Positions 45,186 to 57,117 are shown, numbered from the stretch's first letter. The stretch: DNA of 64,000 nucleotides from Sphingomonas sp. PP-CE-1G-424 (GCF_004341085.1 NZ_SLXW01000004.1:372001-436000); one strand, 5' to 3'. Program-made: numbers and translations. Notes: generated by a model not told the origin, from the sequence alone.

Positions 45186-47421
45186 GACCGTATCGATCGA
45201 AGACCAGCCGCTGATGGCGCGCTGGTGCCGGACGATGTTCGTGGCGACGATCCTGACGGGGTCGTTCCTGCTGTTCCTCGTCCAGCCGATGGTGGCGCGG
45301 ATGGCGTTGCCGCGGCTGGGGGGCGCGCCGGCGGTGTGGAACTCGGCGATGCTGGTGTACCAGGCGTTGTTGCTGGCTGGCTATGCGTACGCGCATTGGC
45401 TCGGGCGGGTGAGGCCACGTGCTCAGGCAGCGATCCACCTTGGCGTGCTGATCGTCGCGGCACTGTGGTTGCCGATCGGGTTGATCGCGATGGACTTGCC
45501 GGCGGACGCGTTGCCCGCGCTTTGGGTGCCGTGGCTGCTTGGGTTGTCGATCGGACCGTTGTTCTTTGCGGTCTCCGCGCAGGCGCCGCTGATCCAGCGC
45601 TGGTTCAGTGCGGCGAGCGGGGGCGGCGATCCCTATGCGCTGTATGCCGCGTCCAATCTGGGCAGTTTCGCCGGGCTGATCGCGTACCCGTTACTGGTCG
45701 AGCCGCTGATGGCGATCCATGCGCAGAGCCTGCTGTGGAGCGGCGGCTACGTTATGCTGATCTTGCTCGTGCTCGCCTGCGCGACGCGGCTGCCCAGGAC
45801 GGCGGCAGCCGATCACGTCGTCGCCACCAGCGCGCCGCCGGGTGCCAAGCGGATCCTGCATTGGATCGCGCTTGCGCTTGTCCCGTCGGGGATGATGCTC
45901 GCGACGTCGACCTATATTTCGACCGACATCGTCGCGATGCCGCTGCTCTGGGTGATCCCGCTTGGGCTGTACCTGCTGAGCTTCAGCGTTGCGTTCGCCA
46001 ACGATCGCTGGCTGGCCGACCTGCTGACCCGGATCGCGCCGATCACGATTTTGCTCTTTGGCGGGGTCATCATGAGCGGTGGCTACACCGAGCGGCCGTT
46101 CTTCAGCGCCGGCATCGCGCTGGTGCTCCTGTTCATGATCTCGGTCGCGCTGCACACCGCGCTCTATCGCAAGCGGCCCGCACCGGACCGGCTGACCGGT
46201 TTCTATCTGGCGATGTCGGCGGGCGGGGCACTCGGCGGCGTGTTTGCCGCGCTCGTGGCGCCGGTGGTGTTCGACTGGACCTATGAATATCCGCTGTTGA
46301 TCCTCGCGGCGGGGGCGCTGGTGCCGCAGGTCTATCTGATCGCGCGGTTGCGCAATCTGTGGATGGCGAAGGGAGGGGTGAAATGGGTCGCGCTTGCTGC
46401 GATTGTTCTCGTCCTGCTGGTCGTCGCCGGTCTGCGGATCGGCAACCTCGACGGCCTGTTGGGCGAAAACCAGCAGGGTCTCGCTTTCCTGATCGTCGCG
46501 ACGGTCGGCTTCTCGGCGATCGGTGCGCGTTTGCCGTACATGATCGTGCTGGCGGGAGCGCTCGTCCTGTTTGGTGGCTATCGGTCGCTGGAACTGTCGA
46601 TCGAGCCCGGCGCGCGCGTCCGCAGCTATTTCGGCGTCTATACCGTGCGCAACGAGCCTGGGCCGGATGGCGGTACGCGCGAACTCGATCATGGGACGAC
46701 GGTCCACGGCATCCAGCTGCGCGGATCGCCGGCGCGCGAGCGGACGCCGACCACCTATTACGCGGTTGGTTCGGGCGTGGGGCAGGCGATGCTCGCCGCA
46801 CCCGCGCTATATGGTCCGACCGCGCGGATCGGTGTCGTCGGGCTCGGGACGGGGACGCTGTCGTGTTACGCAAGGCCCGGCCAGCGCTGGCGGTTCTACG
46901 AGATCGACCCGGCGGTGGTCGCGATCGCGCGCGATACGGGCCAGTTCACCTATCTGTCGCGATGCCTGCCCAACCCCGGTATCCGGATGGGCGATGCGCG
47001 GATTGCGCTGGCGCACGATGCGTCGAACAGCCTCGACCTGCTCGCGCTCGATGCGTTCTCTTCCGATTCGGTGCCGATGCATCTGATGACGCGCGAGGCG
47101 TTTGCGACCTATGGCCGCGTGCTGGCGCCGGGCGGTCTGTTGCTGGTGCATATCTCCAACCGGTTCATCGATCTCGAACCGGTGGTGGCCGCGGCGGCAC
47201 GCGAGGGCGGCTGGACCGCGGTGATCCTGCGGTATCGTCCGTCGAGCGTGCTCGTCGACCGTGCCTCGGCGTCGGACTGGGTGGCGCTGTCGCGTGATCC
47301 GCGCGCGATCGCGGCGTTACGCGCGAAGGACCCCGGTTGGACCACGCCGACGCCGCGCAAGGGTTTTGCGGGGTGGACCGACGATTACTCGACGATCCTG
47401 CCGTTGTTGAAGGGGTTCTGA
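45178..47421 (+). CDS. Polytopic membrane protein fused to a spermidine-synthase-like methyltransferase-fold domain
   Basis: A 747-residue protein. The first 480 residues have about 14 membrane helices (TGSFLLFLVQPMVARMALPR is the typical opening). The C-terminal 250 residues form a SpeE-like Rossmann domain: IGVVGLGTGTLSCYARPGQR, FYEIDPAVVAIARD, DLLALDAFSSDSVPMHLMTR, GGLLLVHISNRF. The family is labelled fused MFS/spermidine synthase but its reaction is unproven; the usual catalytic Asp of SpeE corresponds to Asp in LDAFSSD. The ATG at 45178 lies inside the GNAT gene end. Confidence 0.88.
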   Translation: MSETVSIEDQPLMARWCRTMFVATILTGSFLLFLVQPMVARMALPRLGGAPAVWNSAMLVYQALLLAGYAYAHWLGRVRPRAQAAIHLGVLIVAALWLPIGLIAMDLPADALPALWVPWLLGLSIGPLFFAVSAQAPLIQRWFSAASGGGDPYALYAASNLGSFAGLIAYPLLVEPLMAIHAQSLLWSGGYVMLILLVLACATRLPRTAAADHVVATSAPPGAKRILHWIALALVPSGMMLATSTYISTDIVAMPLLWVIPLGLYLLSFSVAFANDRWLADLLTRIAPITILLFGGVIMSGGYTERPFFSAGIALVLLFMISVALHTALYRKRPAPDRLTGFYLAMSAGGALGGVFAALVAPVVFDWTYEYPLLILAAGALVPQVYLIARLRNLWMAKGGVKWVALAAIVLVLLVVAGLRIGNLDGLLGENQQGLAFLIVATVGFSAIGARLPYMIVLAGALVLFGGYRSLELSIEPGARVRSYFGVYTVRNEPGPDGGTRELDHGTTVHGIQLRGSPARERTPTTYYAVGSGVGQAMLAAPALYGPTARIGVVGLGTGTLSCYARPGQRWRFYEIDPAVVAIARDTGQFTYLSRCLPNPGIRMGDARIALAHDASNSLDLLALDAFSSDSVPMHLMTREAFATYGRVLAPGGLLLVHISNRFIDLEPVVAAAAREGGWTAVILRYRPSSVLVDRASASDWVALSRDPRAIAALRAKDPGWTTPTPRKGFAGWTDDYSTILPLLKGF

Positions 47422-47425
47422 GCTT

Positions 47426-47460
47426 CTCGTCCTCTCCTTGGCGAGGAAGGACAAGACGAG
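47426..47460. terminator. Imperfect hairpin between convergent genes
   Basis: CTCGTC (47426-47431) pairs with GACGAG (47455-47460), with an inner CCTT/AAGG pairing. It fills the 43-base gap between the membrane SpeE-like gene and the convergent lipoprotein gene. Confidence 0.4.
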
Positions 47461-47464
47461 CTGT

Positions 47465-47974
47465 TCAAGCTGACGGGATGCTTGCCTGGATGCGCGCGAT
47501 CGTTGCGCCCTGCCGGTCGGCTTCGGCCTGCGCCTTGTTGCGGATCGTCGCCAGCGCGGGATAATCGGGCTGCAACGTGGCCGCGCGATCGGTGGCGCGC
47601 GATTCCATGTCGGTGACCAGCGACGAACTCTGCGCGCGCCAGTCGTCGAGCCCGGCGAGGGCGGTCTGCGCCGCGATCCACGGCTCGCTGCCGACCGCCG
47701 CACCGCGCGCGGTCCGCGCCAGCGTCTCGGCCTTGGCTGCATCGCGCGCGAACCCGGTGGCGATCGCGTCGAGCTTGCCGGACAGCGTCGCGATCTCCGC
47801 GTCGAGCGCCGGATCGGGGGCCGCGACCGCCGCTTTCACCGCGGGTTCGGCAAAGCCGAGCTTCTCGATCGGCCGGGCGCCGAGCGACGGGTAGCTGGTC
47901 CTGTCCTGGCTGCACGCACCCGTTGCGAGGACGAGCGCGAGCGATACGTGACGGAGCGAAGCGGCGTGTTTCAT
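47465..47974 (-). CDS. Hypothetical lipoprotein with helical mature part
   Basis: A 169-residue lipoprotein: signal MKHAASLRHVSLALVLATGAC with lipobox ATGAC. The mature part is Ala-rich and helical, with DAEIATLSGKLDAIATGFAR and LATIRNKAQAEADRQGATIA, suggestive of a coiled coil. No family is recognised. The ATG at 47974 is chosen for the signal peptide. Confidence 0.75.
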   Translation of the reverse strand: MKHAASLRHVSLALVLATGACSQDRTSYPSLGARPIEKLGFAEPAVKAAVAAPDPALDAEIATLSGKLDAIATGFARDAAKAETLARTARGAAVGSEPWIAAQTALAGLDDWRAQSSSLVTDMESRATDRAATLQPDYPALATIRNKAQAEADRQGATIARIQASIPSA

Positions 47975-48068
47975 GTCCGCCGCTCTATGCTGCGAAAGCT
48001 TTGCGCACAACTTTCTCGCGGCAAACCCTTGCACCGCCGAAAATGCCTGCTATCAGCGCCCCTCCAGT

Positions 48069-48145
48069 GCACCCATAGCTCAGCTGGATAGAGCATCAGA
48101 CTACGAATCTGAGGGTCGGGCGTTCGAATCGCTCTGGGTGCACCA
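48069..48145 (+). tRNA. tRNA-Arg, anticodon ACG, copy 1
   Basis: The acceptor stem GCACCCA/TGGGTGC, D arm AGCTCAGCTGGATAGAGC, anticodon stem TCAGA/TCTGA with loop CTACGAA (anticodon ACG) and T arm GTTCGAAT are clear; CCA is encoded at 48143-48145. The ACG anticodon would be read as inosine at the first position. Identical to the second copy. Confidence 0.96.
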
Positions 48146-48195
48146 GGATTTTCCGCTTAACAGCGGGCTTGTCGAACCGGACACGGGACGGCGAT

Positions 48196-48272
48196 GCACC
48201 CATAGCTCAGCTGGATAGAGCATCAGACTACGAATCTGAGGGTCGGGCGTTCGAATCGCTCTGGGTGCACCA
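48196..48272 (+). tRNA. tRNA-Arg, anticodon ACG, copy 2
   Basis: The 77-base sequence is the same as the copy at 48069-48145 and begins 50 bases after it ends. Encoded CCA at 48270-48272. The two are probably in one transcript. Confidence 0.96.
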
Positions 48273-48426
48273 TTTTCCTACATCGGCGGGTCGCGCGAGA
48301 GCCGTTTCCGCAGCATCGATGCGGTATCCGACGCGGTCCGTGGTACCACCACCGATCCCGGGCACCGAAATGCGACTTTGACCAAGCCGCGGCGTTGAGA
48401 TGTCGGACCATATTCAGGAGATCACG

Positions 48427-49383
48427 ATGCGGCGTACGGGCAAGGGATTGATCGGGGGGGCACTGCTGGCCGCGGTGTCGGGGCTGGGGCTGTCGCTCTA
48501 TTCGAGCCGGCTCGCGCGCCATGCCGAAGACCTCGTGCCGCCCGACGGACGCTTTCTCGACGTCGACGGGGCACGACTTCATTATATCGACGTCGGATCG
48601 CAGACCGGGCCGACGATCGTCATGGTCCACGGCCTCGGCGGCCAGTTGCGCAACTTCAGCTATGCGCTCGTCGATCTGCTAAAGGACGAATACCGCGTCA
48701 TCGTCGTCGATCGGCCCGGCTCGGGCTATTCGGTCGCGACCGGGAACACCACGCCGGGGCTCATCGCGCAGGGGGCGATCATCGCCGACTTCATCCAGAA
48801 GCTAGGCCTCGATCGGCCGCTGTTCGTCGGCCATTCACTGGGCGGCGCGATCGGGCTAGCGGTCGGCCTCGATCATCCGCACCTCGTCCGCGCGCTGGCG
48901 TTGATCGCACCGCTGACGCAACCGCTGGAGCAGGTGCCCGAGAGTTTTCGTGGACTGGCGCGAATTCCTGCCGGCGCGCGGCTCGCCTTCGCGCAGGTGC
49001 TCGGTACGCCGCTCAGTCGGCTGACGGCGACCAGGACGCTGCAGGGCGTGTTTGCACCCGAGGCGGTGCCGGAGGACTTCGTGACTCGCGGCGGCGGTGC
49101 GCTCGCGGCGCGACCAGTCGCGATCGCGGCGGCGGCGGCCGATCTAGCCGGGGCGAACGACGATGTGACGGCGATGGCGGCGCGCTATGGCGAAATCCAG
49201 ATCCCGACGCGCATCCTGTACGGGCGGCAGGACGCGATCCTCGATCCGGCGTGGAATGGTCATCGCACCGCGGCGGTTATTCCGGGGGCGAAGATCGACA
49301 CGATCGAGGGCGGCCATATGATCCCGATCACAGCGCCTGAGGCGTGTGCGCGGTTCGTGCGGGCTGCGTTTGCGGCCGGGTAA
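48427..49383 (+). CDS. Alpha/beta hydrolase with N-terminal membrane anchor
   Basis: A 318-residue alpha/beta hydrolase. An N-terminal hydrophobic segment (GLIGGALLAAVSGLGLSLY) may be a signal anchor. The oxyanion block is VMVHGLGGQLRNF, the nucleophile Ser is in FVGHSLGGAIGLAV, the acid Asp in LYGRQDAILDP and the His in IEGGHMIPITAPE. Ester or epoxide-type substrate unknown. The ATG at 48427 is chosen because AGGAG (48416-48420) lies six bases before it; an ATG at 48400 has no such site. Confidence 0.87.
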   Translation: MRRTGKGLIGGALLAAVSGLGLSLYSSRLARHAEDLVPPDGRFLDVDGARLHYIDVGSQTGPTIVMVHGLGGQLRNFSYALVDLLKDEYRVIVVDRPGSGYSVATGNTTPGLIAQGAIIADFIQKLGLDRPLFVGHSLGGAIGLAVGLDHPHLVRALALIAPLTQPLEQVPESFRGLARIPAGARLAFAQVLGTPLSRLTATRTLQGVFAPEAVPEDFVTRGGGALAARPVAIAAAAADLAGANDDVTAMAARYGEIQIPTRILYGRQDAILDPAWNGHRTAAVIPGAKIDTIEGGHMIPITAPEACARFVRAAFAAG

Positions 49384-49419
49384 GGGGGCGACAGGAGACT
49401 GCCTTAAGTCGCTTATCCA

Positions 49420-49516
49420 CCCCGCGGAGGCCGGGGCCCAATTGGAAAGGTCGCCGTAATTGAGGGCCGCGCTCCGTTAGTTGCCTTACCCAATTGGACC
49501 CCGGCCTTCGCCGGGG
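49420..49516. repeat. REP-like doublet, family A, copy 3
   Basis: Arms at 49420-49445 and 49490-49516 carry the same core as copies 1 and 2 (CCGGGGCCCAATTGG and its inverse) with a few changes. It lies 36 bases after the hydrolase stop, in the 331-base gap before the convergent DUF952 gene; the rest of this gap holds a family B element and no gene. Confidence 0.85.
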
Positions 49517-49637
49517 TGGTGTATCGGTGGGGAGCGCGTACACGACAATGAGCACTTGTACGTTGGAAGTTGCCGACGCTGGCGTTGATGCGATGCCGAC
49601 AGCCCTCCGAGGCAGCAACGAACGCCTCTCCCGCTTC

Positions 49638-49696
49638 CTTGTTCTCCCGCGAAGGCGGGAGCCCAGTCTGGGCTCCCGCCTTCGCGGGAGAACAAG
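49638..49696. repeat. Perfect 29-bp palindrome, family B, copy 2
   Basis: Arms 49638-49666 and 49668-49696 are perfectly complementary over 29 bases with a single T between them. The core is CTCCCGCGAAGGCGGGAG. It lies 18 bases beyond the stop of the DUF952 gene and could act as its terminator. A less perfect copy is at 42598-42640. Confidence 0.9.
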
Positions 49697-49714
49697 CTTG
49701 AGTTTGAGTGCCGG

Positions 49715-50061
49715 TCAGCCCGCGACGGGGAGCTTCACCTTGCCCTCGTCGTCGCGCTCCAACGGGCCGTAGGACAGCACGACTTCCAGCAGCAACGGCC
49801 CACCATAGATATGCGGAAACAGTTGCCCTCCGCGCGACTCTTCCCACTTCACGTTGTCGCCGAGCGCTTCGAGATCGATCGCGGCCACGTGCAGGTCCGA
49901 CTGACCGGCGAAGTGCTTGTCGACCGTCTCCGTCAGCTGCTCCGCGGTGGACAGGTGAATGTAGCCGTCGACCACATCCACCGGCGCGCCCGCAAAGCTC
50001 CCGCTCTCAAGGGTCGCCAGCTGCTCCCCCGTCAGCACTTTATAGGCGATCGGATCGCGGC

Positions 50062-50065
<4 letters not shown>
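49715..50065 (-). CDS. DUF952-family protein
   Basis: A 116-residue cytosolic protein of DUF952: AYKVLTGEQLATLESGSFAG, VDVVDGYIHLSTAEQLTETV, DLHVAAIDLEALGDNVKWEE and LFPHIYGGPLLLEVVLSYGP. The conserved DGYIHLSTAEQ segment holds a His that may be an active-site residue; the family resembles ADP-ribosyltransferase-like folds in some annotations, which I cannot confirm. Its ATG overlaps the gyrA stop by four bases, so it is translated with gyrA. Confidence 0.85.
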
Positions 50066-52827
<2,762 letters not shown>

Positions 52828-52948
52828 ATCTGAACGCTTTCGGCTTGTTGCGGTATGATGACACACCTTAGCCGAGGGGGGGGCACCTTACTACCCCCGC
52901 GCACGTGTACGCACGCGAGGGAGAAGGGTTTCATCGTTAATTTGAGGC

Positions 52949-53233
52949 TTATTTGCAGGCGGTTTTGGTCTTGTTGCCGGCGAGCGAGCAATTGTAGGTA
53001 ACGGTCTTGCCGTTCGCGAGTTTGGCGGTGACCATGCGGCCCTTGGCGACCGTGGTGGTGCGCTTGGCGACCTTGGTGTTGCCCATCGGCGTGGTGGTCT
53101 TGGTCGTCGTGGTGTGCGTCGCGACGGTCTTCGGCTGGACGGTCTTGGTCTGAGCCTGCGTGGCGGCAACCGCTGCGCCGCCGGAGAGCAGCGCGCTACC
53201 AGCGAGGATCGCGAGGGGGAGGGACTTCTTCAT
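52949..53233 (-). CDS. Small secreted Thr/Lys-rich protein
   Basis: A 94-residue protein with a clear Sec signal (MKKSLPLAILAGSALLSGGAAVAA). The mature part is basic and threonine-rich (TKTVQPKTVATHTTTTKTTT), with two cysteines in a C-terminal segment (VTYNCSLAGNKTKTACK) that could form a disulfide. GAGAGGA lies 7 bases before the ATG. No family is recognised. Similar small Thr/Lys-rich exported proteins are seen in sphingomonads, with unknown role. Confidence 0.8.
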   Translation of the reverse strand: MKKSLPLAILAGSALLSGGAAVAATQAQTKTVQPKTVATHTTTTKTTTPMGNTKVAKRTTTVAKGRMVTAKLANGKTVTYNCSLAGNKTKTACK

Positions 53234-53348
53234 GCGGGTATCCTCTCGTTTCGGCCTTGGTGGACGATGCGGAGGAGACTGCGCCGGGGGACCTGAACGG
53301 AGTGTGGCAGCGAGGTGAAATCTGCGTCATGAGCGGGGCTGCTTCTCA

Positions 53349-53456
53349 CCCCTCCCTGGAAGGGAGGGGCAGGGGGTGGGTCGGTTTCCACATTGGCTAG
53401 CGGTCGTGGTTTACAACCGGCCGACCCACCCCCAACCCCTCCCTTCCAGGGAGGGG
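53349..53456. repeat. REP-like doublet, family C, copy 1
   Basis: Each arm has an inner hairpin (CCCCTCCCTGGAAGGGAGGGG at left, its near inverse at right) continued by GGGGGTGGGTCGG and CCGACCCACCCCC, with a spacer between. The same element is at 60116-60222. It lies right after the SDR stop on the other strand. Confidence 0.88.
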
Positions 53457-53461
53457 AGCAG

Positions 53462-54148
53462 TTAAGGCGTGACCTCGACGCCATCCCACGCGAACAGCTT
53501 GCCGCTGTCCGGTGCGCGCAGGCCGTCGATGACGTCGAGCAACTGCACCGCCGCGCGGTCCGGCTTGAACAGGTTGCCGGGGGTGACGTTGCCCTGGAAC
53601 GGCTTCGACAGGCCGGTGTCGACAGTGCCGGGATGCAGTCCCACGACGATCCCACTCGAATTGCGCCGTTTATCCTCGATAGAGATCGTCTTCACCAACT
53701 GGTTCAGCGCCGCCTTCGACGCGCGATAGCCGTACCACCCGCCGAGCTTGTTATCGCCGATGCTGCCGACACGAGCAGACAGCACAGCGAACACGATCCG
53801 CCCCGCCTTCGGCATCGTCGGCAGGAAGTGCTTCGCCACCAGCGCGGGCCCGATCGCGTTGATCGCGAAGTTGCGCGCCATCCACACTGGGTCGAGCTCG
53901 CGCATCGCCTTTTCGGGGCCCTTGTCGCCATCGTGCAGCAACCCGGTTGCGACGATCACGAGCGTCGGCGAGCCGACCCGCAAAGCCGCCGCCGCAATGC
54001 TCGCCTCGTCCTCCAGGTCGAGATGCCGATCGCCGCTCTCCGACCGCGCGAACCCGTAGACCTTGTCGAACGCACCTTCCTCGATCAGCGCCTCCTCCAG
54101 CGCCTTGCCGATCCCACCCGACACACCGATGACGACCGCGCTGCTCAC
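53462..54148 (-). CDS. Short-chain dehydrogenase/reductase (CsgA-like)
   Basis: A 228-residue SDR. The NAD(P) site is VVIGVSGGIGKALEEAL; catalytic Ser is in FAVLSARVGSIGDN and the YxxxK pair in WYGYRASKAALNQL. Short length and HPGTVDTGLSKPFQGNV are as in the C-factor (CsgA) group. Substrate unknown. Its ATG overlaps the yaaA stop by four bases, so both are co-translated. Confidence 0.9.
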   Translation of the reverse strand: MSSAVVIGVSGGIGKALEEALIEEGAFDKVYGFARSESGDRHLDLEDEASIAAAALRVGSPTLVIVATGLLHDGDKGPEKAMRELDPVWMARNFAINAIGPALVAKHFLPTMPKAGRIVFAVLSARVGSIGDNKLGGWYGYRASKAALNQLVKTISIEDKRRNSSGIVVGLHPGTVDTGLSKPFQGNVTPGNLFKPDRAAVQLLDVIDGLRAPDSGKLFAWDGVEVTP

Positions 54149-54894
54149 TTGCGCACGAACCGGAATTGCGTGTCGCTGCTGCCCGCCGCGTCATACGCAT
54201 AGCCATCGCTGTCGAAACCCTTGATCCCCTCGATGTCGTCGACGCGGTGCTCGACCAGCCACCGCGCGACCATCCCACGCGCCTTTTTCGCGTGGAAGCT
54301 GACGAACTTCTGCGCCTCGCCCTCGCGGAAATCGATCGCTACGACGCGGATCGACTTGGGCAGCTTGCCGTCCGCCGCCGCCCAATATTCCTGGCTCGCG
54401 AGGTTGAGGATCGTTCCCGATCCCTCCGCCTCGACGTCGTCCGCGAGCAGCTTGGCGATCCTGTCCCCCCACCAGTCGGTCAGCTTCGTCTTCCGCGGCG
54501 CCCAGCGCGTGCCCATTTCCAGCCGGTAAGGACGCATCAGGTCGAGCGGCCGCAACAACCCGTACAGACCCGACAACATCCGCACGTGATCCTGCGCGTA
54601 ATCCACCGCCGCCTCGTCGAGCGTCTTCGCCTCCAGCCCGGTGTAAACGTCGCCCGCAAATGCGAACATCGCCGGTCGCTCGGGCAGCGTGTCGAAATCG
54701 CGGAACCGGTCGGCGTTGAGTTTCGCCAGCGCGGGCGAGATATGCATCAGCTCGGACAGCTTCTTCTGCGTCAGGTGCGCGGCGGCATGCGCCAGCGTCT
54801 TCGCCTCTGCGGCGAACCGCGGCGCGGTCGGGTCGAGCTGGGGCAGCGCGCTCTCGTAATCGAGCGTCTTGGCGGGCGAAAGGACAGCGATCAT
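54145..54894 (-). CDS. yaaA: Peroxide stress protein YaaA family
   Basis: A 249-residue protein of the YaaA/DUF328 family: MIAVLSPAKTLDYES, MFAFAGDVYTGLEAKTLDEA, RMLSGLYGLLRPLDLMRPYR, LEMGTRW and FREGEAQKFVSFHAKKARG. In E. coli YaaA lowers free iron during hydrogen peroxide stress and binds DNA. Full length for the family. The SDR gene overlaps its end. Confidence 0.93.
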   Translation of the reverse strand: MIAVLSPAKTLDYESALPQLDPTAPRFAAEAKTLAHAAAHLTQKKLSELMHISPALAKLNADRFRDFDTLPERPAMFAFAGDVYTGLEAKTLDEAAVDYAQDHVRMLSGLYGLLRPLDLMRPYRLEMGTRWAPRKTKLTDWWGDRIAKLLADDVEAEGSGTILNLASQEYWAAADGKLPKSIRVVAIDFREGEAQKFVSFHAKKARGMVARWLVEHRVDDIEGIKGFDSDGYAYDAAGSSDTQFRFVRK

Positions 54895-55058
54895 GCCCGC
54901 GATCTAGCGACGGCAAAGGGTGCGTTCAATCGACGTTCACGCGCAAAAACGCTTTGATGGGATCCAAGCCGCTTGCTTGAACGTATCCACGACGGACCAT
55001 ATAGCGTCGCCGCGCGCCACGAAGGTATTCGAGGTCGGCGCAGAGGGAGAGTTTCCGC

Positions 55059-56351
55059 ATGAAGACCATTTCGAAGCTTGCACTGATTGCGGCGTTCGCC
55101 ACCGGCACGAGCGGCCTCGCGCTGTCGACGCCTGCGTTCGCCAAGGACAAGAAGGCCGACGCGGCGCCGGCGATGAAGCTGAGCCCCGAAGTCCAGAAGC
55201 CCGGCGTGGCCGCGCAGACCGCGCTGGCCGCCAAGGACTTCGCCGGTGCGCAGACCGCGATTGACCAGATCGATGCCGCCGCCAAGACCGATTACGAGAA
55301 GTATATCGGTGCTGCGCTGCGCTATCAGCTCGAGAACGACAAGATCGTTGCGACGCAGGCCGCCAACCCTAACGCGCCGGTCAACGAGACCACGCTCGCC
55401 AAGCCGCTCGATGCGCTGATCGCCAATGCGGCCACCCCGGCGGCAGATCGCGGCAAATATGCGTATCGTCGTGGTGCGCTCGCGTTCAACGGCAAACAGT
55501 ATCCGATCGCGCTCCAGTATTTCGCGAAGGCCAAGGAACTCGGCTATACCAACCCGGACCTCGGGTTGCAGATCGTCAAGGCAAAGATGGAAAGCGGCGA
55601 CGTGACCGGCGCGACTGCCGATCTCGACGCTGCCATCACGCAGATGACCGCGGCGGGCCAGAAGGCCCCCGAAGATTATTATCGGTACGCGATCGCCAAG
55701 TCCTACGCCGCCAAGCGCAACGCCGACACGATGGCGTGGCTGAAGAAGTGGGTCACCGCCTATCCGTCGGCCAAGAACTGGCGCGACACGCTGATCCTCG
55801 CGGGTATTCAGCAGAACGCGCTGATCACGCTCGACGAAGCGCAGAAGGTTGACATCTTCCGCCTGATGCGGGCGACCAATTCGCTCGCCGACCAGACCGA
55901 CTATCTGCAATATGCGGACAGCGTGAACCGTCGTGGCCTGCCGAGCGAAGCACAGGCGGTGATCAAGGAGGGCATGGCACAGGGCAAGATCCCCGCCGGC
56001 AACGCGATGTCGAAGGGCCTGCTGGCCGACGCGACCAAGAACATCGCCGCCGATGGTCCGCTCGCGGGCCTCGAAAAGCGCGCGACGACCGCAGCCAACG
56101 GCAAGCTCGCCGCGGGTACGGCCGATGCGTATCTCGGGCAGAACAACTACGCAAAGTCGGCCGAGCTTTATAAGCTCGCACTGACCAAGGGTGGTGTCGA
56201 CGCCGACGACGTGAACCTGCATCTCGGCATCGCGCTCGCGAAGTCGGGCGACAAGGCCGGCGCGGCGGCTGCGTTCGCCGCGGTCAAGGCCTCGCCGAAG
56301 GCCGATGTCGCGGGTCTGTGGACGACCTGGCTGGCGGCCCCTGCCGCTTAA
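55059..56351 (+). CDS. Periplasmic TPR-like repeat protein
   Basis: A 430-residue exported protein with a Sec signal (ISKLALIAAFATGTSGLALS, cleavage near AFA). The mature part is helical with TPR-type units, e.g. YAYRRGALAFNGKQYPIALQ, YFAKAKELGYTNPDLGLQIV and DAYLGQNNYAKSAELYKLAL. TPR proteins bind partner proteins; which partner is unknown. GAGAG lies upstream of the ATG. Single gene with its own terminator. Confidence 0.85.
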   Translation: MKTISKLALIAAFATGTSGLALSTPAFAKDKKADAAPAMKLSPEVQKPGVAAQTALAAKDFAGAQTAIDQIDAAAKTDYEKYIGAALRYQLENDKIVATQAANPNAPVNETTLAKPLDALIANAATPAADRGKYAYRRGALAFNGKQYPIALQYFAKAKELGYTNPDLGLQIVKAKMESGDVTGATADLDAAITQMTAAGQKAPEDYYRYAIAKSYAAKRNADTMAWLKKWVTAYPSAKNWRDTLILAGIQQNALITLDEAQKVDIFRLMRATNSLADQTDYLQYADSVNRRGLPSEAQAVIKEGMAQGKIPAGNAMSKGLLADATKNIAADGPLAGLEKRATTAANGKLAAGTADAYLGQNNYAKSAELYKLALTKGGVDADDVNLHLGIALAKSGDKAGAAAAFAAVKASPKADVAGLWTTWLAAPAA

Positions 56352-56376
56352 GGCGATCCGGTTGGATCTGGGGAAG

Positions 56377-56404
56377 CGGGGTGGCAGCGATGCCGCCCCG
56401 TTTT
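56377..56404 (+). terminator. Rho-independent terminator after the TPR gene
   Basis: CGGGGTGGCA (56377-56386) pairs with TGCCGCCCCG (56391-56400) around GCGA, with one G-T pair, followed by TTTT. It starts 25 bases after the stop. Confidence 0.88.
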
Positions 56405-56450
56405 CGTGTCAGGTGACGCGACCGGCTTCGGGCAGCGCGCCGAGGGTTGA

Positions 56451-56921
56451 TCAGTCGCCGACCACCACTGGGATGCCCGAGAGCGCCTTGGCGGTGCGGA
56501 TCGTCAGCGACGTCTTCACGCTCGCCACGTTGGGTGCCGGCGTCAGGTGGGTCGTCAGGATTTCCTGGAAGCTCTTCAGATCGGCCGCGACGATCTTCAG
56601 GATGAAGTCGATCTCGCCGTTGAGCATGTGGCATTCGCGGATCTCGGGAATGTCGGCGATGTGATTCTCGAACGCGGCGAGGTCGTGCTCGGCCTGGCTG
56701 CGCAGCGAGACCATTGCGAACACCGTGATCGGAAAGCCCAGCCGGCTCGCGTCGAGATCAGCGTGATAGCCACGGATCGCCCCAGCTTCTTCGAGCGCGC
56801 GGACGCGGCGCAGGCAGGGTGGCGCGGTCAAGCCGACCTGATCGGCCAGATCGACGTTTGTCATCCGCCCGTCCGCCTGCAACAGCGACAGGATCTGCCG
56901 ATCGATCCGGTCAAAACTCAT
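56451..56921 (-). CDS. Lrp/AsnC-family transcriptional regulator
   Basis: A 156-residue regulator: helix-turn-helix (DRIDRQILSLLQADGRMTNV, DLADQVGLTAPPCLRRVRAL), then the RAM ligand domain (FPITVFAMVSLRSQAEHDLA, CHMLNGEIDFILKIVAADLK). It probably responds to an amino acid. Start at 56921 gives the usual MSFDRID N-terminus. It is divergent from the histidine kinase gene, 196 bases apart. Confidence 0.92.
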   Translation of the reverse strand: MSFDRIDRQILSLLQADGRMTNVDLADQVGLTAPPCLRRVRALEEAGAIRGYHADLDASRLGFPITVFAMVSLRSQAEHDLAAFENHIADIPEIRECHMLNGEIDFILKIVAADLKSFQEILTTHLTPAPNVASVKTSLTIRTAKALSGIPVVVGD

Positions 56922-57117
56922 TTCACGCAACTCCCGAGCAACATCGCAAACCAATTGGTTCGTTCCCCATAGCCATAAGATTGTTGCGGCGAAACGCAAT
57001 TGTCCCACTATGCGACGAACCCGCCGGCGCCGGAAAATGCGGAGTTCCTTCGAAGAGTCGCGCGCGTTAAGGAATCGCAACGGCGGGCATGCTAGGTCAT
57101 CCGTTCCGGGAGACAAT

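Noticed and set aside
48069..48272. Two direct repeats about 127 bases apart as a CRISPR-like or mobile structure
   Set aside because: Both are complete identical tRNA-Arg genes, a simple tandem duplication.
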